From assembly GCF_029688925.1 (NCBI RefSeq), contig NZ_JARUKY010000008.1:124001-188000 (forward strand): DNA of 64,000 nt, in the 5' to 3' direction. How positions within the stretch are numbered: position 1 is the first letter of the stretch; every line of letters begins with the position of its first letter. Below, piece by piece: positions 25,324 to 36,375 of this stretch. The notes under the pieces are model-generated. The model did no database searches. It had not been told where the DNA came from and saw nothing but the letters and a program-made list of their open reading frames with translations. Origin of the DNA: Evansella sp. AB-P1. GTDB taxonomy: Bacteria; Bacillota; Bacilli; Bacillales; Salisediminibacteriaceae. A program made the position numbers and the translations under genes.

Positions 25324-27438
25324 TCAATACCTCCGAACTTTTTTCAAAACTAATAATTCATAGGGAGATATAAAAGTATATTCTCCATTTATTTCCGATT
25401 CGATCAATACCCTTTCGTCAATGTTAGTTGCCGCAATATGCCAATTTCCAGGAGAGGGCAGATGTAATTCGAACCTGCGTTTTGTCGGATTAACATAAAT
25501 GGCAAAATCCTCCCGATCTCCAAATAGAGTCCAGCCAAAGATAGGCGCTGGTGTAATTAATATATGAAGCCTTCGTTTTATTTCTTCTTTGGTACATAAC
25601 CGAAAAACATCATAGTGCTTCCTTATATGAATTAAAGTTCGTATAAAGGAGATTTTATTATCATTTTCTTCACGTTGCTTCCAATTCAACTGGTTTATTT
25701 CGTCTCCTGAAATATAGCTGTTTTCGTCACCTTTTTTACTTCGGAACCATTCTTGTCCTCCGTGAATAAATGGAACACCTTGACTTAACAATGTAATACC
25801 CGTTGCAAGTTGATGTATTTTCTCTCTATCACTAATAGACTCTTCTTCATTTGTAATTGCTAATCTATCCCAAAGTGTGTGGTTATCATGACATTCTACA
25901 TAATTAACTGTCTGATTTACAGCCGATACATGTGTATGACCAAACTCTTCTATTGAAGAACCTGAAACTAACTGTGGTAATCGTTCAATATATCTACCCT
26001 TCCCATTAACATAGCCTAAATCATGTTGCTCAAATAAATTTCCTTTTAAAGTATCACGAAAAAAGTCATTAAAGAAACGAATGCCCTGTAATTGATGTGA
26101 TTGAAAGGAAGTCGCTTTTGTTTCTGATGGGATCGCTGTAGGAAGATCCCACCCTTCTCCTAATAACATAATTGGTATATCTTCACCCCTACACCGGTCC
26201 TTAATTTGTTTCATCGTTTCTACATCTATTGCACCCATTAAGTCAAAACGAAACCCATCTACTTTATATTCAGTAAGCCAATAATCGATAGTATCTAATA
26301 TAAATTTTCTAACCATCGTACGTTCCGTTGCTATATCATTCCCTACACCAGTTCCGTTACTGATCGTTCCATCAGCATAGTATCTAAAGTAGTACCCTGG
26401 CACTATTTTCTCAAATGAAGAATCTTCCATAATATAGACATGGTTATATACAACATCAACTATTATTGAGATTTCTTCTTCATGTAATGACATGATCATT
26501 TCCTTTAATTCTATAATTCTACTTACTGGATTTTCAACATCAGTTGCATAACTTCCTTCTGGCGCTTGAAAAAATAATGGGTCATACCCCCAATTGTACC
26601 CACGTTCTGGGTTATACTCATCAACACGAGCAAAATCATTTATTGGTAATAATTGGACGTGTGTGTATCCTAATTCTTTTATATATGATAAGACAGTTGT
26701 ATATCCGTTAGCTGTTGTTGTATTCCGTTCCCCTAAACCTAGAAATTTTCCTTTGTTCTTCACACCACTTCCATCAAATATGGTTGCATCCCTAACATGT
26801 AGCTCATAGATGATGGAATCTTGAAGTTTTTCTACAGACGGTCTGCTCTGTTTTTGAAAGTTTTTCGGATTTGTTCCCCCTAAATCAATAACTACCCCAC
26901 GTTTGCTATTCCCAAGTAACGTTTTTGCATAAGGATCATTCACACGATTTCGGACACCATTCACTTCAACTTCATAATCGTATGCTGAACCATTCCAATC
27001 ACCCAAAACTTTCTTTTGCCACACCCCTCTTTTTTGTCGAATTAAGGAATATTGATTATTATTCAAAAATAATTTCACTGCCGTTGCAGTAGGTGCCCAA
27101 ACAGTAAAAGTTGTAGCTTCCTTTTCATAGATAGCTCCTAATAAACTATTAGGAGTGCTATAGTTTTCATCAAACCATGAAGTACGTACTATTCCACGTG
27201 CATATATAGGAATTTTTCCTTCTCCCCAACAAAGAAATAATTTTTCTCCCATAGGAAGTTCATCTTTAAATGACATTAACATTGTTTGATCATTCACTTC
27301 ACTTTCAACTGTAACTGAAAATGACTTATTCCCCCATTTAATAAAAGGTGAATCCTTCCTTTCACGTAAAGAATCAAGGTTTTTTGAAACTACAGTCAAT
27401 AGATACACATCATCAATCCATGCTATTTGAGTATCCAC
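25324..27438 (-). CDS. amyX: Type I pullulanase (glycogen/starch debranching)
   Basis: Hydrolyses alpha-1,6 branches of glycogen-derived dextrins. The 704-residue protein has an N-terminal beta domain, a CBM48-like domain around residues 95-170, and a GH13 barrel with the type I pullulanase signature YNWGYDP at 281-287. The catalytic residues are D399 (GFRFDL), E428 (LGEGWD) and D518 (ECHDN). There is no signal peptide, so it is cytoplasmic like B. subtilis AmyX (about 718 residues). It starts at GTG (27438) after AAGGAG. It diverges from the glycogen operon and fits recycling of branched chains together with GlgP. Confidence 0.9.
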   Translation of the reverse strand: MDTQIAWIDDVYLLTVVSKNLDSLRERKDSPFIKWGNKSFSVTVESEVNDQTMLMSFKDELPMGEKLFLCWGEGKIPIYARGIVRTSWFDENYSTPNSLLGAIYEKEATTFTVWAPTATAVKLFLNNNQYSLIRQKRGVWQKKVLGDWNGSAYDYEVEVNGVRNRVNDPYAKTLLGNSKRGVVIDLGGTNPKNFQKQSRPSVEKLQDSIIYELHVRDATIFDGSGVKNKGKFLGLGERNTTTANGYTTVLSYIKELGYTHVQLLPINDFARVDEYNPERGYNWGYDPLFFQAPEGSYATDVENPVSRIIELKEMIMSLHEEEISIIVDVVYNHVYIMEDSSFEKIVPGYYFRYYADGTISNGTGVGNDIATERTMVRKFILDTIDYWLTEYKVDGFRFDLMGAIDVETMKQIKDRCRGEDIPIMLLGEGWDLPTAIPSETKATSFQSHQLQGIRFFNDFFRDTLKGNLFEQHDLGYVNGKGRYIERLPQLVSGSSIEEFGHTHVSAVNQTVNYVECHDNHTLWDRLAITNEEESISDREKIHQLATGITLLSQGVPFIHGGQEWFRSKKGDENSYISGDEINQLNWKQREENDNKISFIRTLIHIRKHYDVFRLCTKEEIKRRLHILITPAPIFGWTLFGDREDFAIYVNPTKRRFELHLPSPGNWHIAATNIDERVLIESEINGEYTFISPYELLVLKKVRRY

Positions 27439-27939
27439 ACGAGCACTCCTTCTTAGGGTTACTTTTTTTCATAACATTTAATAAGATTTAACCATTTCTG
27501 ATAACTATCATTTTATACTATCTCTATTTCATTTGCATATATATCCGTTGTTATGTTTAAATAATTCATTCGACACAAACGCACAAAATGCGATATTCAT
27601 TCAATAAATTGTAAGAAATTTTTTTGTTTTAAAAAAGGAACTTTGCCTTTATTATAGAACTTATATTTAACTGCAGTAATTCTCCTCTCCTATTCTGTCC
27701 ATTGCTCTAGTCAAATATAATTTATAGTTAGAAAATTTAACATATTCTGTTCATTGCATAAATAAACAATATATTATTAATTTCTTGGCTGTGTTAAAAA
27801 ATGGTATTGACTTAGTAATAATTTGATTTTTGTGGTTCGTGCTTTACTTCAACGGGAAAAGCAATAGGGAAGACCCCAGTCGCAAAAATCAACAACAAAA
27901 TCTTAACAAAGCCAATTTCTTATGAAGGGAGTTACCACA
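27439..27939. other. 501-bp region between the divergent pullulanase gene and glgB
   Basis: AT-rich leader DNA. It holds two direct repeats TATTCTGTYCATTGC (27691-27705 and 27743-27757, 52 bp apart), the MITE at 27787-27913 with its target duplications, and the glgB ribosome-binding site. I see no convincing full promoter. Confidence 0.6.
27787..27913. mobile_element. MITE with 8-bp target-site duplication (ISL3-like ends)
   Basis: A 127-bp element starting GGCTGTGTTAA and ending TTAACAAAGCC (10 of 11 matching), with further inward complementarity including TTGATTTTTG/CAAAAATCAA. It is flanked on both sides by AATTTCTT (27779-27786 and 27914-27921). An 8-bp duplication and ends beginning GGCT are typical of the ISL3 family. 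It has no ORF. Its right target duplication touches the glgB ribosome-binding site. Confidence 0.85.
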
Positions 27940-29868
27940 ATGCTCTTTAATATTTCAGAACAGGATATTTTCCTATTCCACCAAGGAACTAACTACCATA
28001 GTCATCATATGCTCGGATGCCATGAAATTGTATGGGAAAATAAAATAGGCTTCCGATTTGGTGTATGGGCACCACATGCAAAAGAAATTCGTGTAGTAGG
28101 AGATTTTAATGACTGGAACGGTGAAAACCACAAGCTTCAAAAAATCAGTAATGAAGGATTATGGTTCGGATTCTTTACTGATATTCAATCAAATATTTGT
28201 TACAAATATGAAATTGTACATTCAAGTGGTCAACATGTATTAAAAGCAGATCCATTTGCTTTTAAGTCAGAGGTTAGACCTAAGACAGCATCCTTAACTA
28301 CTAGTCCATCATCGTATGATTGGAAAGATGTTAAATGGCAAAAAGAAAAAGAAAAAGTTGATGTATTCACGTCTCCAATTCTTATATATGAAGTTCATCT
28401 AGGGTCTTGGAAAATAAAAGATAATGGGGACTTATATACGTATCGTGAACTAGCTGATGAGCTTATTCCATATGTGAAAAATTTAGGATATACACATATA
28501 GAGGTATTGCCACTAGCAGAACATCCTTTTGACTTATCATGGGGATATCAGATTACAGGTTACTACTCTGTCACAAGTAGATTTGGAACACCTGATGATT
28601 TTAAATATTTTGTGGATCAATGTCACCAAAATAATTTAGGGATTATTATGGATTGGGTTCCTGGACATTTTTGTAAGGATGAACACGGTTTACGTCAATT
28701 TGATGGTTCTCCACTTTATGAATATTCTGATCCGAAAAAAGCGGAAAAAACATCTTGGGGCACCCTTACTTTTGATTTTGGCAGACCAGAAGTACAGAGC
28801 TTCTTAATTTCAAATGCATTATTTTGGATTCATGAATACCATATTGATGGTTTTCGTGTTGATGCAGTTGCAAGTATGCTCTACCTAAATTTTGATCGAA
28901 ATGATGGTGAAGAGAAAATATTAAACTCATACAATGGTGAGGAAAACCTAGAAGCCTACGCATTCATCCGTAAGTTAAATGAAATAATTTTTCACTATGA
29001 ACCGAATGTCCTCATGATGGCAGAAGACAGCTCCGATCTCCCGCTAGTAACAGCTCCAACCTATAGTGGGGGATTAGGATTTAACTTCAAGTGGAACATG
29101 GGTTGGATGAATGACATGCTTAATTATATGGAATACGACCCAGTTTATCGAAAATGGCACCATAACTTGCTAACTTTTTCTTTTATGTATACATATTCCG
29201 AGAACTTTCTTCTTCCTTTGTCACATGATGAAGTGGTTCATGGTAAGAAATCACTCCTAGATAAAATGCCTGGAGATCAGTGGCAGAAATTTGCAAACTT
29301 AAGACTATTATATGCCTACAAAATGACACATCCAGGAAAAAAACTACTTTTTATGGGTGGAGAGTTCGGTCAGTATGCTGAATGGAAGGATAAAGAACAG
29401 TTAGATTGGCACTTATTTAACTACCCTCTTCATTCCTCCATGTTTCAATACGTAAAAGAACTTAATCACTTTTATTTAGAAAACAAAGCTCTGTATGAAT
29501 ATGATCATCGCCCTGAAGGCTTTGAATGGATCGATCCTCACAATATAGACCAGAGCATTATTGCATTTAGAAGAAAGGGGAAATCCCCTTTAGATGATCT
29601 TATTATAATTTGTAACTTTACACCAAACGTTTATTACGACTATAAAGTTGGTGTCCCAATACCAGGTAAATTTAAAGAGGTTTTCAATTCGGATGCTGCT
29701 CAATATGGTGGTTCTAACCAAATTAATGAGGGGGATTATTTTAGTTTTCCAAAAAAATGGCACGGATTACCTCAACACATTAAAGTGAAGGTTCCGCCGC
29801 TAGCCATTACCATTTATAAAAGATCAACAGATTCCAATACAATCATAAAGGAGGAGAACGTTATATGA
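27940..29868 (+). CDS. glgB: 1,4-alpha-glucan branching enzyme
   Basis: Forms alpha-1,6 branches in glycogen. The 642-residue GH13 enzyme has an N-terminal CBM48-like domain ([20 protein letters not shown]), a central barrel with catalytic D308 ([10 protein letters not shown]) and E362 (MMAEDSS) and the late [10 protein letters not shown], and a C-terminal all-beta domain. I choose the ATG at 27940, 8 nt after GGGAG; an upstream ATG at 27922 would translate that ribosome-binding site and begins directly at the edge of the MITE target duplication. It overlaps glgC by ATGA. Confidence 0.93.
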   Translation: MLFNISEQDIFLFHQGTNYHSHHMLGCHEIVWENKIGFRFGVWAPHAKEIRVVGDFNDWNGENHKLQKISNEGLWFGFFTDIQSNICYKYEIVHSSGQHVLKADPFAFKSEVRPKTASLTTSPSSYDWKDVKWQKEKEKVDVFTSPILIYEVHLGSWKIKDNGDLYTYRELADELIPYVKNLGYTHIEVLPLAEHPFDLSWGYQITGYYSVTSRFGTPDDFKYFVDQCHQNNLGIIMDWVPGHFCKDEHGLRQFDGSPLYEYSDPKKAEKTSWGTLTFDFGRPEVQSFLISNALFWIHEYHIDGFRVDAVASMLYLNFDRNDGEEKILNSYNGEENLEAYAFIRKLNEIIFHYEPNVLMMAEDSSDLPLVTAPTYSGGLGFNFKWNMGWMNDMLNYMEYDPVYRKWHHNLLTFSFMYTYSENFLLPLSHDEVVHGKKSLLDKMPGDQWQKFANLRLLYAYKMTHPGKKLLFMGGEFGQYAEWKDKEQLDWHLFNYPLHSSMFQYVKELNHFYLENKALYEYDHRPEGFEWIDPHNIDQSIIAFRRKGKSPLDDLIIICNFTPNVYYDYKVGVPIPGKFKEVFNSDAAQYGGSNQINEGDYFSFPKKWHGLPQHIKVKVPPLAITIYKRSTDSNTIIKEENVI

Positions 29869-31034
29869 AGAAAGAATGTGTAGCGATGCTTCTAGCTGGA
29901 GGAGAAGGAAAACGACTAGGTGCACTTACAAAAAACTTAGCAAAACCTGCTGTGCATTTCGGAGGAAAATACCGAATCATTGATTTTACTTTAAGTAATT
30001 GTACAAATTCAGGTATTCATACAGTAGGTGTATTAACCCAATACTCTCCTCTAGTACTAAATAAGCACATCGGTATTGGAAAACCATGGGATCTGGATCG
30101 ACAAAAAGATGGAGTGACAATCCTTTCTCCTTATACAGCAAAAAAAGGAGGAAGTTGGTATTCCGGAACAGCTGATGCAATCTATCAAAATATTCATTTT
30201 ATCGATCAATATAGTCCTGAATATGTTCTTGTTATTTCAGGTGATCACATTTATCAAATGAATTATAATAGCCTTCTTAATCATCATAAGGAAAATGGTG
30301 CGGACGCAACTATTTCGGTGATGGAAGTTCCTTTAGAAGATGCATCTAGATTCGGAATATTAAACACAACAGAAGACCTCCGAATATATGAATTTGAAGA
30401 GAAACCAAAGGAACCGAAAAATAATTTAGCCTCTATGGGAATCTATATTTTTAGCTGGACAACGTTAAGAAAATATTTATTAGAAGATGCAGAATTGATG
30501 CATTCCAGCCATGATTTTGGAAAAGATGTTATTCCTGCCATGCTAGAGGATAACCTTCGTTTATATGCTTATCGTTTCGAAGGTTATTGGAAGGATGTTG
30601 GAACAGTTCAAAGCTATTGGGAAGCTAACATGGATTTATTAGAGGAGGATCTTACTCTATCCTTGAACAATAAAAGCTGGAGAACTTATTCCCATGATTC
30701 AAATTTCCCACCACAGTTTACTAGTGAGGCTGCAGTTGTTACACAATCATTAATTAATTCCGGTTGTTGGATTTGTGGCACAGTAAAGAATTCCATCCTA
30801 TTCGACAATGTTACTGTACACGAAGGTAGTTCAATTAATCAATCAATCCTTCACCCAGGTGTAATAATTAATGAAAATGTCGTTTTAAATCGAGTTATTG
30901 TAATGGAAAACACAATAATTCCTGCTAATACCCATATTTATTCAAATGAAAATGGCGAACCTTTGGTAATTGATAAAAATAATATTGCCACTATTTTAGC
31001 AGAGCAAGGGCAATTAAAGGGGGCTTCAAAGTGA
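29865..31034 (+). CDS. glgC: Glucose-1-phosphate adenylyltransferase, catalytic subunit
   Basis: Makes ADP-glucose, the committed step of bacterial glycogen synthesis. The 389-residue nucleotidyltransferase has the N-terminal [14 protein letters not shown] pyrophosphorylase loop, [14 protein letters not shown], and FEEKPKEP with the Glu-Lys active-site pair, followed by a left-handed beta-helix C-terminal domain (hexapeptide-like [16 protein letters not shown]). It is coupled to glgB by a 4-nt overlap and to glgD by GTGA. In Bacillus the active enzyme is a GlgC/GlgD complex. Confidence 0.95.
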   Translation: MKKECVAMLLAGGEGKRLGALTKNLAKPAVHFGGKYRIIDFTLSNCTNSGIHTVGVLTQYSPLVLNKHIGIGKPWDLDRQKDGVTILSPYTAKKGGSWYSGTADAIYQNIHFIDQYSPEYVLVISGDHIYQMNYNSLLNHHKENGADATISVMEVPLEDASRFGILNTTEDLRIYEFEEKPKEPKNNLASMGIYIFSWTTLRKYLLEDAELMHSSHDFGKDVIPAMLEDNLRLYAYRFEGYWKDVGTVQSYWEANMDLLEEDLTLSLNNKSWRTYSHDSNFPPQFTSEAAVVTQSLINSGCWICGTVKNSILFDNVTVHEGSSINQSILHPGVIINENVVLNRVIVMENTIIPANTHIYSNENGEPLVIDKNNIATILAEQGQLKGASK

Positions 31035-32137
31035 AATCATTGATGGGACTCATAAACTTAGAGCATGAGCATGATTTTTTAAAGGAGTTAACATACTTCC
31101 GTTGTGGTGCAGCTGTCCCTTTTGCAGGAAGATACCGTCTCATCGATTTCACCCTATCAAATATGATTCAATCAAGGGTAAAAGATGTGGCCATCTTCTG
31201 TCGCAGTAAGTATCGTTCATTAATGGATCACCTTGGTACAGGAGGGAACTGGGAGCTAGCACGTCGGAACGGAGGATTATTTATCCTACCGCCAGACTTT
31301 AATGATCCAACAGATATTTCAAAAGGAGATTTACAGTATTTCCATAATAATAGGGATTATTTCCTACGTGGGAGTGCTAGTCATGTTGTCGTAAGTGGGA
31401 GTCAATTTATTTCAAACAATGATTACCAAGAAGCATTTCAACACCACTTAAAAACTAACGCGGAAATTACTCTTATTTATACAAAAGTGGATCAATTTAG
31501 TGATGAACATAGTCCATGTCTACGTGCGGAATTAGATGAAGATGGATGGGTAACAAATTTAACAAATGATAAAACAAACCCATGTATTTATACAGGTGTA
31601 TATATCATTAATAAAGACCTTTTAATTGGGTTGGTAGACGATTGCATCGCCCATCATAAAGATCACTTCTTCCAACATGGGATTAAAGATAATATTAGTA
31701 AGTTAAAAGTACAAACATTTGAACATAAAGGATATTGTGCATTTATTAACTCAGTGGATAGCTTTTTCAAACATAATATGGACTTACTGTCCATGGATAA
31801 CTATAAATCTTTATTTTATAAAGATTCTTTTATTAAAACGAAAAATAGTAACGAACCACCAACAAAATACAAGGATCAGGCTGAAGTAAAAGGGTCGTTA
31901 ATTGCAAATGGATGCGTGATTAATGGTGTTGTTGAAAAAAGTGTTCTATTTCGTGGTGTTAATGTAAAGGAAGGAGCATCAATTAAAAATTCTGTTATCA
32001 TGCAGCGATGTACTATTGAATCAGGGGTTCATTTAGAAAATGTGATTTTAGATAAGGATGTCTATGTTACAGCTGGGCAAACGCTTATTGGAGGAAAAGA
32101 CCAGCCTTTTGTAGTAGCTAAACGAAAAATCATGTAA
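31031..32137 (+). CDS. glgD: Glucose-1-phosphate adenylyltransferase, GlgD subunit
   Basis: A 368-residue GlgC paralogue that modulates GlgC in Firmicutes. The family start [20 protein letters not shown] replaces the glycine-rich AGGEG loop of GlgC, so it lacks the pyrophosphorylase signature and is probably not catalytic alone. [15 protein letters not shown] and a C-terminal beta-helix are retained. It starts at GTG (31031) within the glgC stop (GTGA), after AAGGGGG. An unusual 186-bp gap follows before glgA. Confidence 0.92.
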   Translation: MKSLMGLINLEHEHDFLKELTYFRCGAAVPFAGRYRLIDFTLSNMIQSRVKDVAIFCRSKYRSLMDHLGTGGNWELARRNGGLFILPPDFNDPTDISKGDLQYFHNNRDYFLRGSASHVVVSGSQFISNNDYQEAFQHHLKTNAEITLIYTKVDQFSDEHSPCLRAELDEDGWVTNLTNDKTNPCIYTGVYIINKDLLIGLVDDCIAHHKDHFFQHGIKDNISKLKVQTFEHKGYCAFINSVDSFFKHNMDLLSMDNYKSLFYKDSFIKTKNSNEPPTKYKDQAEVKGSLIANGCVINGVVEKSVLFRGVNVKEGASIKNSVIMQRCTIESGVHLENVILDKDVYVTAGQTLIGGKDQPFVVAKRKIM

Positions 32138-32323
32138 GAAAGGGTACCCCTCCACTGAGTGTGCTCTGTACTAAAGGAAGTGGAAGGAACGAATAAATAG
32201 TACTCTAGATTAAATTTTAGGTACCTCATTCATTAACTATTTTTTGTATAAATGGGTAAAAAAACCTATTTCATTTGTGAAATTATTATTTACTATTAAA
32301 AGTATTGAAAGGAGAGATCTATT
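32138..32323. other. 186-bp gap inside the glycogen operon
   Basis: There is no ORF. CCTCCACT near 32150 pairs with AGTGGAAGG near 32180, and GGTACC occurs at both ends of the first half (about 32145 and 32220). The remainder is AT-rich and could hold an internal promoter, but no clear hexamer pair is visible. Confidence 0.4.
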
Positions 32324-33748
32324 ATGAAAAACGTGTTATTTGTCGCCTCAGAATGTTCACCATTTATCAAAACAGGAGGACTTGCAGATGTAATAGGCTC
32401 TCTTCCACAAGCTCTAAAGAAATATGAACGAGTCGATGTGAGAGTTATATTGCCACTATATGATGAAATTCCATCTGAATGGCGGGATAAAATGAAGTAT
32501 GAAACATCTTTCCGCGTCCCTCTCGGATGGAGAAATCAAGAGGCTAGTTTATATTCCCTAGAGCATAACAGTATCAAATATTATTTTATTTCAAATGATT
32601 ACTATTTTACTAGAAAAGGCATTTATGGTTATTACGATGATGGAGAAAGATTTATCTTTTTCAGTCGAGCTGTTATAGAAGTATTTCCTCACCTTGATTT
32701 TACTCCAGATGTACTTCATGGTCATGATTGGCAGGCAGGGATTGCAGTAGCATTAGCAAAAATCATACAACCGGTTGAAAATTTGAAAACAATATTTACT
32801 ATTCATAATATTAAATATCAAGGTCTAATGCCTCATGATATGTTTGAGGAATTCTTTAATCTACCATCCAGTCATTTTGGTGGCTTTGAATGGAATGGCA
32901 TGCTTAATTGTATGAAAAGCGGTATTTTTCACGCTGACAAAGTCACTACCGTAAGCCCATCCTATGCTGAAGAGATAAAGAATCCATTTTTTAGTGAAGG
33001 ACTTCACCCTATCCTTTTAGAAAAGTCAGAGGATTTAGTTGGCGTCATTAATGGGATTGACACTGATGAGTATAACCCAATGAAGGACTCTCATATTGAA
33101 GTTAACTATCGACATTCTAGAGTAAAAAAGAAGGAAAACAAAGTGGCACTTCAAGAAAGGCTTGGATTACCTATATCTGAAGAAAAACCCCTTTATGTTA
33201 TGATTAGTCGTTTAGTAGAACAAAAAGGATTTCATCTAATTCAATGTATTTTAGAGGAATTTTTACAAGAGGATGTTCAAATAGCAATATTAGGAACAGG
33301 TGATGAAGAATTCGAAGGTTATTTCTCACATATTTCTGAAAATCACCCTGAAAAATTAAAAGCTTACCTAGCTTTTGATGAAGGTCTAGCACGACAAATG
33401 TATGCTGCTGCAGATTTCTTTATTATGCCATCAAAATTTGAACCATGTGGCCTATCTCAGCTCATTGCACTCCAATATAAAGCTGTACCTATCGTTAGGG
33501 AAACAGGTGGATTAAAAGATACAGTAACTCCTTTTAATGAGTTAACTGGGGAAGGTAACGGATTTAGCTTTTCTAATTATAATGCACATGATCTCTTAAC
33601 AGTCTTACACTACTCACTTCGCGTGTATCATGATGACACGAAATGGGGTAAACTGTTAAAAAATGTTAACAAAAGTCAATTTAGCTGGAAACAATCAGCT
33701 CGAGAATATGTAAATGTTTACGAATGTACAACAAAAGTAACCATATAA
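32324..33748 (+). CDS. glgA: Glycogen synthase
   Basis: Transfers glucose from ADP-glucose to the glycogen chain. It is a 474-residue GT5 enzyme with the N-terminal KTGGLADVIGSLP motif (K15 binds ADP-glucose), HGHDWQAG, TIHNIKYQG, NGIDTDEYNP, SRLVEQKG and the C-terminal FEPCGLSQLIALQYK motif. Length is typical (about 477-484). AAAGGAG precedes the ATG. Its last codons overlap the leader of glgP. Confidence 0.95.
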   Translation: MKNVLFVASECSPFIKTGGLADVIGSLPQALKKYERVDVRVILPLYDEIPSEWRDKMKYETSFRVPLGWRNQEASLYSLEHNSIKYYFISNDYYFTRKGIYGYYDDGERFIFFSRAVIEVFPHLDFTPDVLHGHDWQAGIAVALAKIIQPVENLKTIFTIHNIKYQGLMPHDMFEEFFNLPSSHFGGFEWNGMLNCMKSGIFHADKVTTVSPSYAEEIKNPFFSEGLHPILLEKSEDLVGVINGIDTDEYNPMKDSHIEVNYRHSRVKKKENKVALQERLGLPISEEKPLYVMISRLVEQKGFHLIQCILEEFLQEDVQIAILGTGDEEFEGYFSHISENHPEKLKAYLAFDEGLARQMYAAADFFIMPSKFEPCGLSQLIALQYKAVPIVRETGGLKDTVTPFNELTGEGNGFSFSNYNAHDLLTVLHYSLRVYHDDTKWGKLLKNVNKSQFSWKQSAREYVNVYECTTKVTI

Positions 33749-33762
33749 GGAGTGAACACATC

Positions 33763-36195
33763 GTGTCTCGACATACAACGATTAATGAACTTGTGGAATG
33801 CATCACAGAAAAAATGAAAACAGAACGTGGAAAAGACTTAAAGGATGCAACAGACAAGGATGTATACTATGTGATCACTTCTATTGTAAATGATGAACTC
33901 AATTCTCACTGGCTTAAAACAGAAAAAAAGTATAGGAAGAAAAAAGCAAGACAAGTATATTATTTATCTATGGAGTTTTTAGTTGGTCGTTTATTAGAAA
34001 GTAACCTACTCAACTGCGGACTACTAGACACTGCAAATAAAGCACTCCAAAAATTAGGATTTGACCCTGAAAAGGTTTATTTTCAAGAACACGATGCAGG
34101 TCTAGGAAACGGTGGCTTAGGACGTTTGGCTGCCTGCTTCCTAGATTCCCTAGCATCGTTGAATTATCCAGGTCATGGATATGGAATCCGCTATCGCTAT
34201 GGATTATTTGAACAAAGAATTATACACGGTAATCAAATAGAACTACCAGATTACTGGTTAAAGGAAGAATACCCATGGGAAAGACGAAGGGTAGACGAAG
34301 CAGTCAAAATACACTTTTGCGGACAGGTTCATATGTTTAAAAAGAACGATGGAAGTTTAGAATTCAGGTATGAAAATACGGATCAAGTAATGGCAGTTCC
34401 GTACGACATCCCTATCGTTGGTTACGAAAATGAAGTTGTGAATAACCTTCGTTTATGGAGTGCAGAATCTCCTAGTAGTGAAGATGAAGATGTTGCAAGC
34501 CAAAACTCCCAGTATTATCATCACCTAGATCATAAGCACTCCATTGAACAAATATCTGGCTTTTTGTATCCTGATGACTCTAGTTTTGAAGGAAAAGAGC
34601 TTCGCTTAAAGCAACAATACTTCCTCGTTTCTGCAAGCATACAAAATATAATAAAAAGCTATAAAAAGAATAGTAAAAAGTCTTTAAACTACTTACCTGA
34701 AAAAGTCGTTATTCAAATTAATGACACCCATCCAAGCTTAGCTATTCCAGAACTGATGAGGATTTTAATGGATGAAGAACATTTCAGCTGGAATGATGCA
34801 TGGAAAATAACGACGAACATAATCGCATATACAAACCATACCACCTTAAGTGAAGCATTAGAAACATGGCCAAAGGAAATGATACAAAATCTCTTACCAC
34901 GCTTATATATGATAATTGATGAAATAAATGAACGATTTTGTAAAAAAATATGGATGGACCATCATCATTTAAGAGATAAAATTCCTGAATTAGCAATAAT
35001 AGCTTATGATCAAGTTCATATGAGCCGTTTAGCAATTGTTGGTAGCTTCAGTGTAAATGGTGTAGCTAGAATTCATACTGACATATTAATAAAGAAAGAA
35101 ATGAAAGATTTTTACAGCTTATTCCCGAGCAAATTCAACAATAAAACAAATGGAATTACCCATCGTCGGTGGCTTTTACAAGTGAATCCAAATTTAGCAT
35201 CTCTAATAACAGATGTAATAGGACCTCAATGGATTAAACGACCTAACCAACTCATTAGTCTACTTCGGTATACAAAGGATAGACCTTTTTTAGATAAGAT
35301 AGATCAGGTAAAGCATGAAAATAAGAAAGCTTTAGCTAAGTTTATTTTTGATCGTACAGGTATTTTAGTTGATGATCAATCTATTTTCGACGTTCAAATT
35401 AAACGACTACATGAATATAAACGACAGCTACTAAATATCTTTCATGTTATTTATTTATACAATGAGCTTAAAGATAACCCTAATCAAGATATTACTCCGA
35501 GAACGTTTTTATTTGGTGCAAAGGCTGCACCAAGCTACCACTTAGCAAAAGAAGTAATAAAACTAATTAATAAAGTAGCATCAATCGTTAACCATGATCC
35601 GGAAATTAAAGATAAACTCAAGGTTGTTTTTTTAGAAAATTATAATGTCAGCTTAGCTGAAAAAATTATTCCAGCAGCAGATATAAGTGAACAAATCTCC
35701 ACTGCTAGTAAAGAAGCTTCTGGTACAGGAAATATGAAAATGATGATGAATGGTGCAATTACTCTCGGAACATTAGACGGAGCAAATATTGAGATTCGTG
35801 ATTTTGTTGGGGATAGAAATATATTTATTTTTGGTCTAACTGCAGACGAAGTACTCCATTATTATCATCATGGAGGTTATGTTGCAAGGGATATTTATAA
35901 TACTGATGATCGAGTACGTCGAATTTTAGATCAATTAAATGAAGGTTGGTTTGGCAGTCAGGAAATAGAGTTTAAAGATATTTACTATAATATTCTTTAT
36001 CATAATGACCCATATTTTGTTCTTAAAGATTTTGACCCGTACATTGAATCACACGAATTAGTAGAGCAGTCATATCGTGATAAGTTTACTTGGCTAAGCA
36101 TGAGTGTAACGAACATTGCACATTCCGGTAAATTCTCTAGTGATCGTACTATTCAAGAATATGCATCATCAATATGGAAACTTAACAAAATTTAA
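33763..36195 (+). CDS. glgP: Glycogen phosphorylase
   Basis: Releases glucose-1-phosphate from glycogen ends. It is an 810-residue GT35 enzyme: YYLSMEFLVGR near the N-terminus, ACFLDSLASLNYPGHGYGIRY, QINDTHPSLAIPELMR, TNGITHRRW and, in the C-terminal third, EASGTGNMKMMMNG, whose Lys binds pyridoxal phosphate. I place the start at GTG 33763, 10 nt after AAGGAG, giving a length near the B. subtilis protein (798); an ATG at 33724 lies inside glgA and has no ribosome-binding site. It is the last gene of the operon. Confidence 0.94.
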   Translation: MSRHTTINELVECITEKMKTERGKDLKDATDKDVYYVITSIVNDELNSHWLKTEKKYRKKKARQVYYLSMEFLVGRLLESNLLNCGLLDTANKALQKLGFDPEKVYFQEHDAGLGNGGLGRLAACFLDSLASLNYPGHGYGIRYRYGLFEQRIIHGNQIELPDYWLKEEYPWERRRVDEAVKIHFCGQVHMFKKNDGSLEFRYENTDQVMAVPYDIPIVGYENEVVNNLRLWSAESPSSEDEDVASQNSQYYHHLDHKHSIEQISGFLYPDDSSFEGKELRLKQQYFLVSASIQNIIKSYKKNSKKSLNYLPEKVVIQINDTHPSLAIPELMRILMDEEHFSWNDAWKITTNIIAYTNHTTLSEALETWPKEMIQNLLPRLYMIIDEINERFCKKIWMDHHHLRDKIPELAIIAYDQVHMSRLAIVGSFSVNGVARIHTDILIKKEMKDFYSLFPSKFNNKTNGITHRRWLLQVNPNLASLITDVIGPQWIKRPNQLISLLRYTKDRPFLDKIDQVKHENKKALAKFIFDRTGILVDDQSIFDVQIKRLHEYKRQLLNIFHVIYLYNELKDNPNQDITPRTFLFGAKAAPSYHLAKEVIKLINKVASIVNHDPEIKDKLKVVFLENYNVSLAEKIIPAADISEQISTASKEASGTGNMKMMMNGAITLGTLDGANIEIRDFVGDRNIFIFGLTADEVLHYYHHGGYVARDIYNTDDRVRRILDQLNEGWFGSQEIEFKDIYYNILYHNDPYFVLKDFDPYIESHELVEQSYRDKFTWLSMSVTNIAHSGKFSSDRTIQEYASSIWKLNKI

Positions 36196-36273
36196 TGGTC
36201 TATTTCGAAACTTAGACCGTTCGAAGAAAGTATTTCAGTAGTTGAATTAACAGAACAAATTTATCATAATCTA

Positions 36274-36358
36274 AAAACGCTTGGATATTGAGCTGCACCT
36301 CAAATGGCTAAATTCTTTGTCATTTGAGAAATAGTTCAAAATGATATCCAAGCGTTTT
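36274..36358. terminator. Bidirectional terminator: glycogen operon / exopolysaccharide operon
   Basis: Perfect 15-bp arms AAAACGCTTGGATAT and ATATCCAAGCGTTTT enclose a second stem CTCAAATG/CATTTGAG. T-runs follow on both strands, and it lies between convergent operons. Confidence 0.8.
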
Positions 36359-36375
36359 ACATAGCTTTTTTCACT

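Noticed and set aside
33724-33762. GlgP start at the ATG inside glgA
   Set aside because: AAGGAG lies after this ATG and before the GTG at 33763.
36196-36292. Short open frame after glgP ending in HNLKTLGY
   Set aside because: About 30 codons with no start and no ribosome-binding site. It could be a gene fragment, but nothing supports it beyond an open frame.
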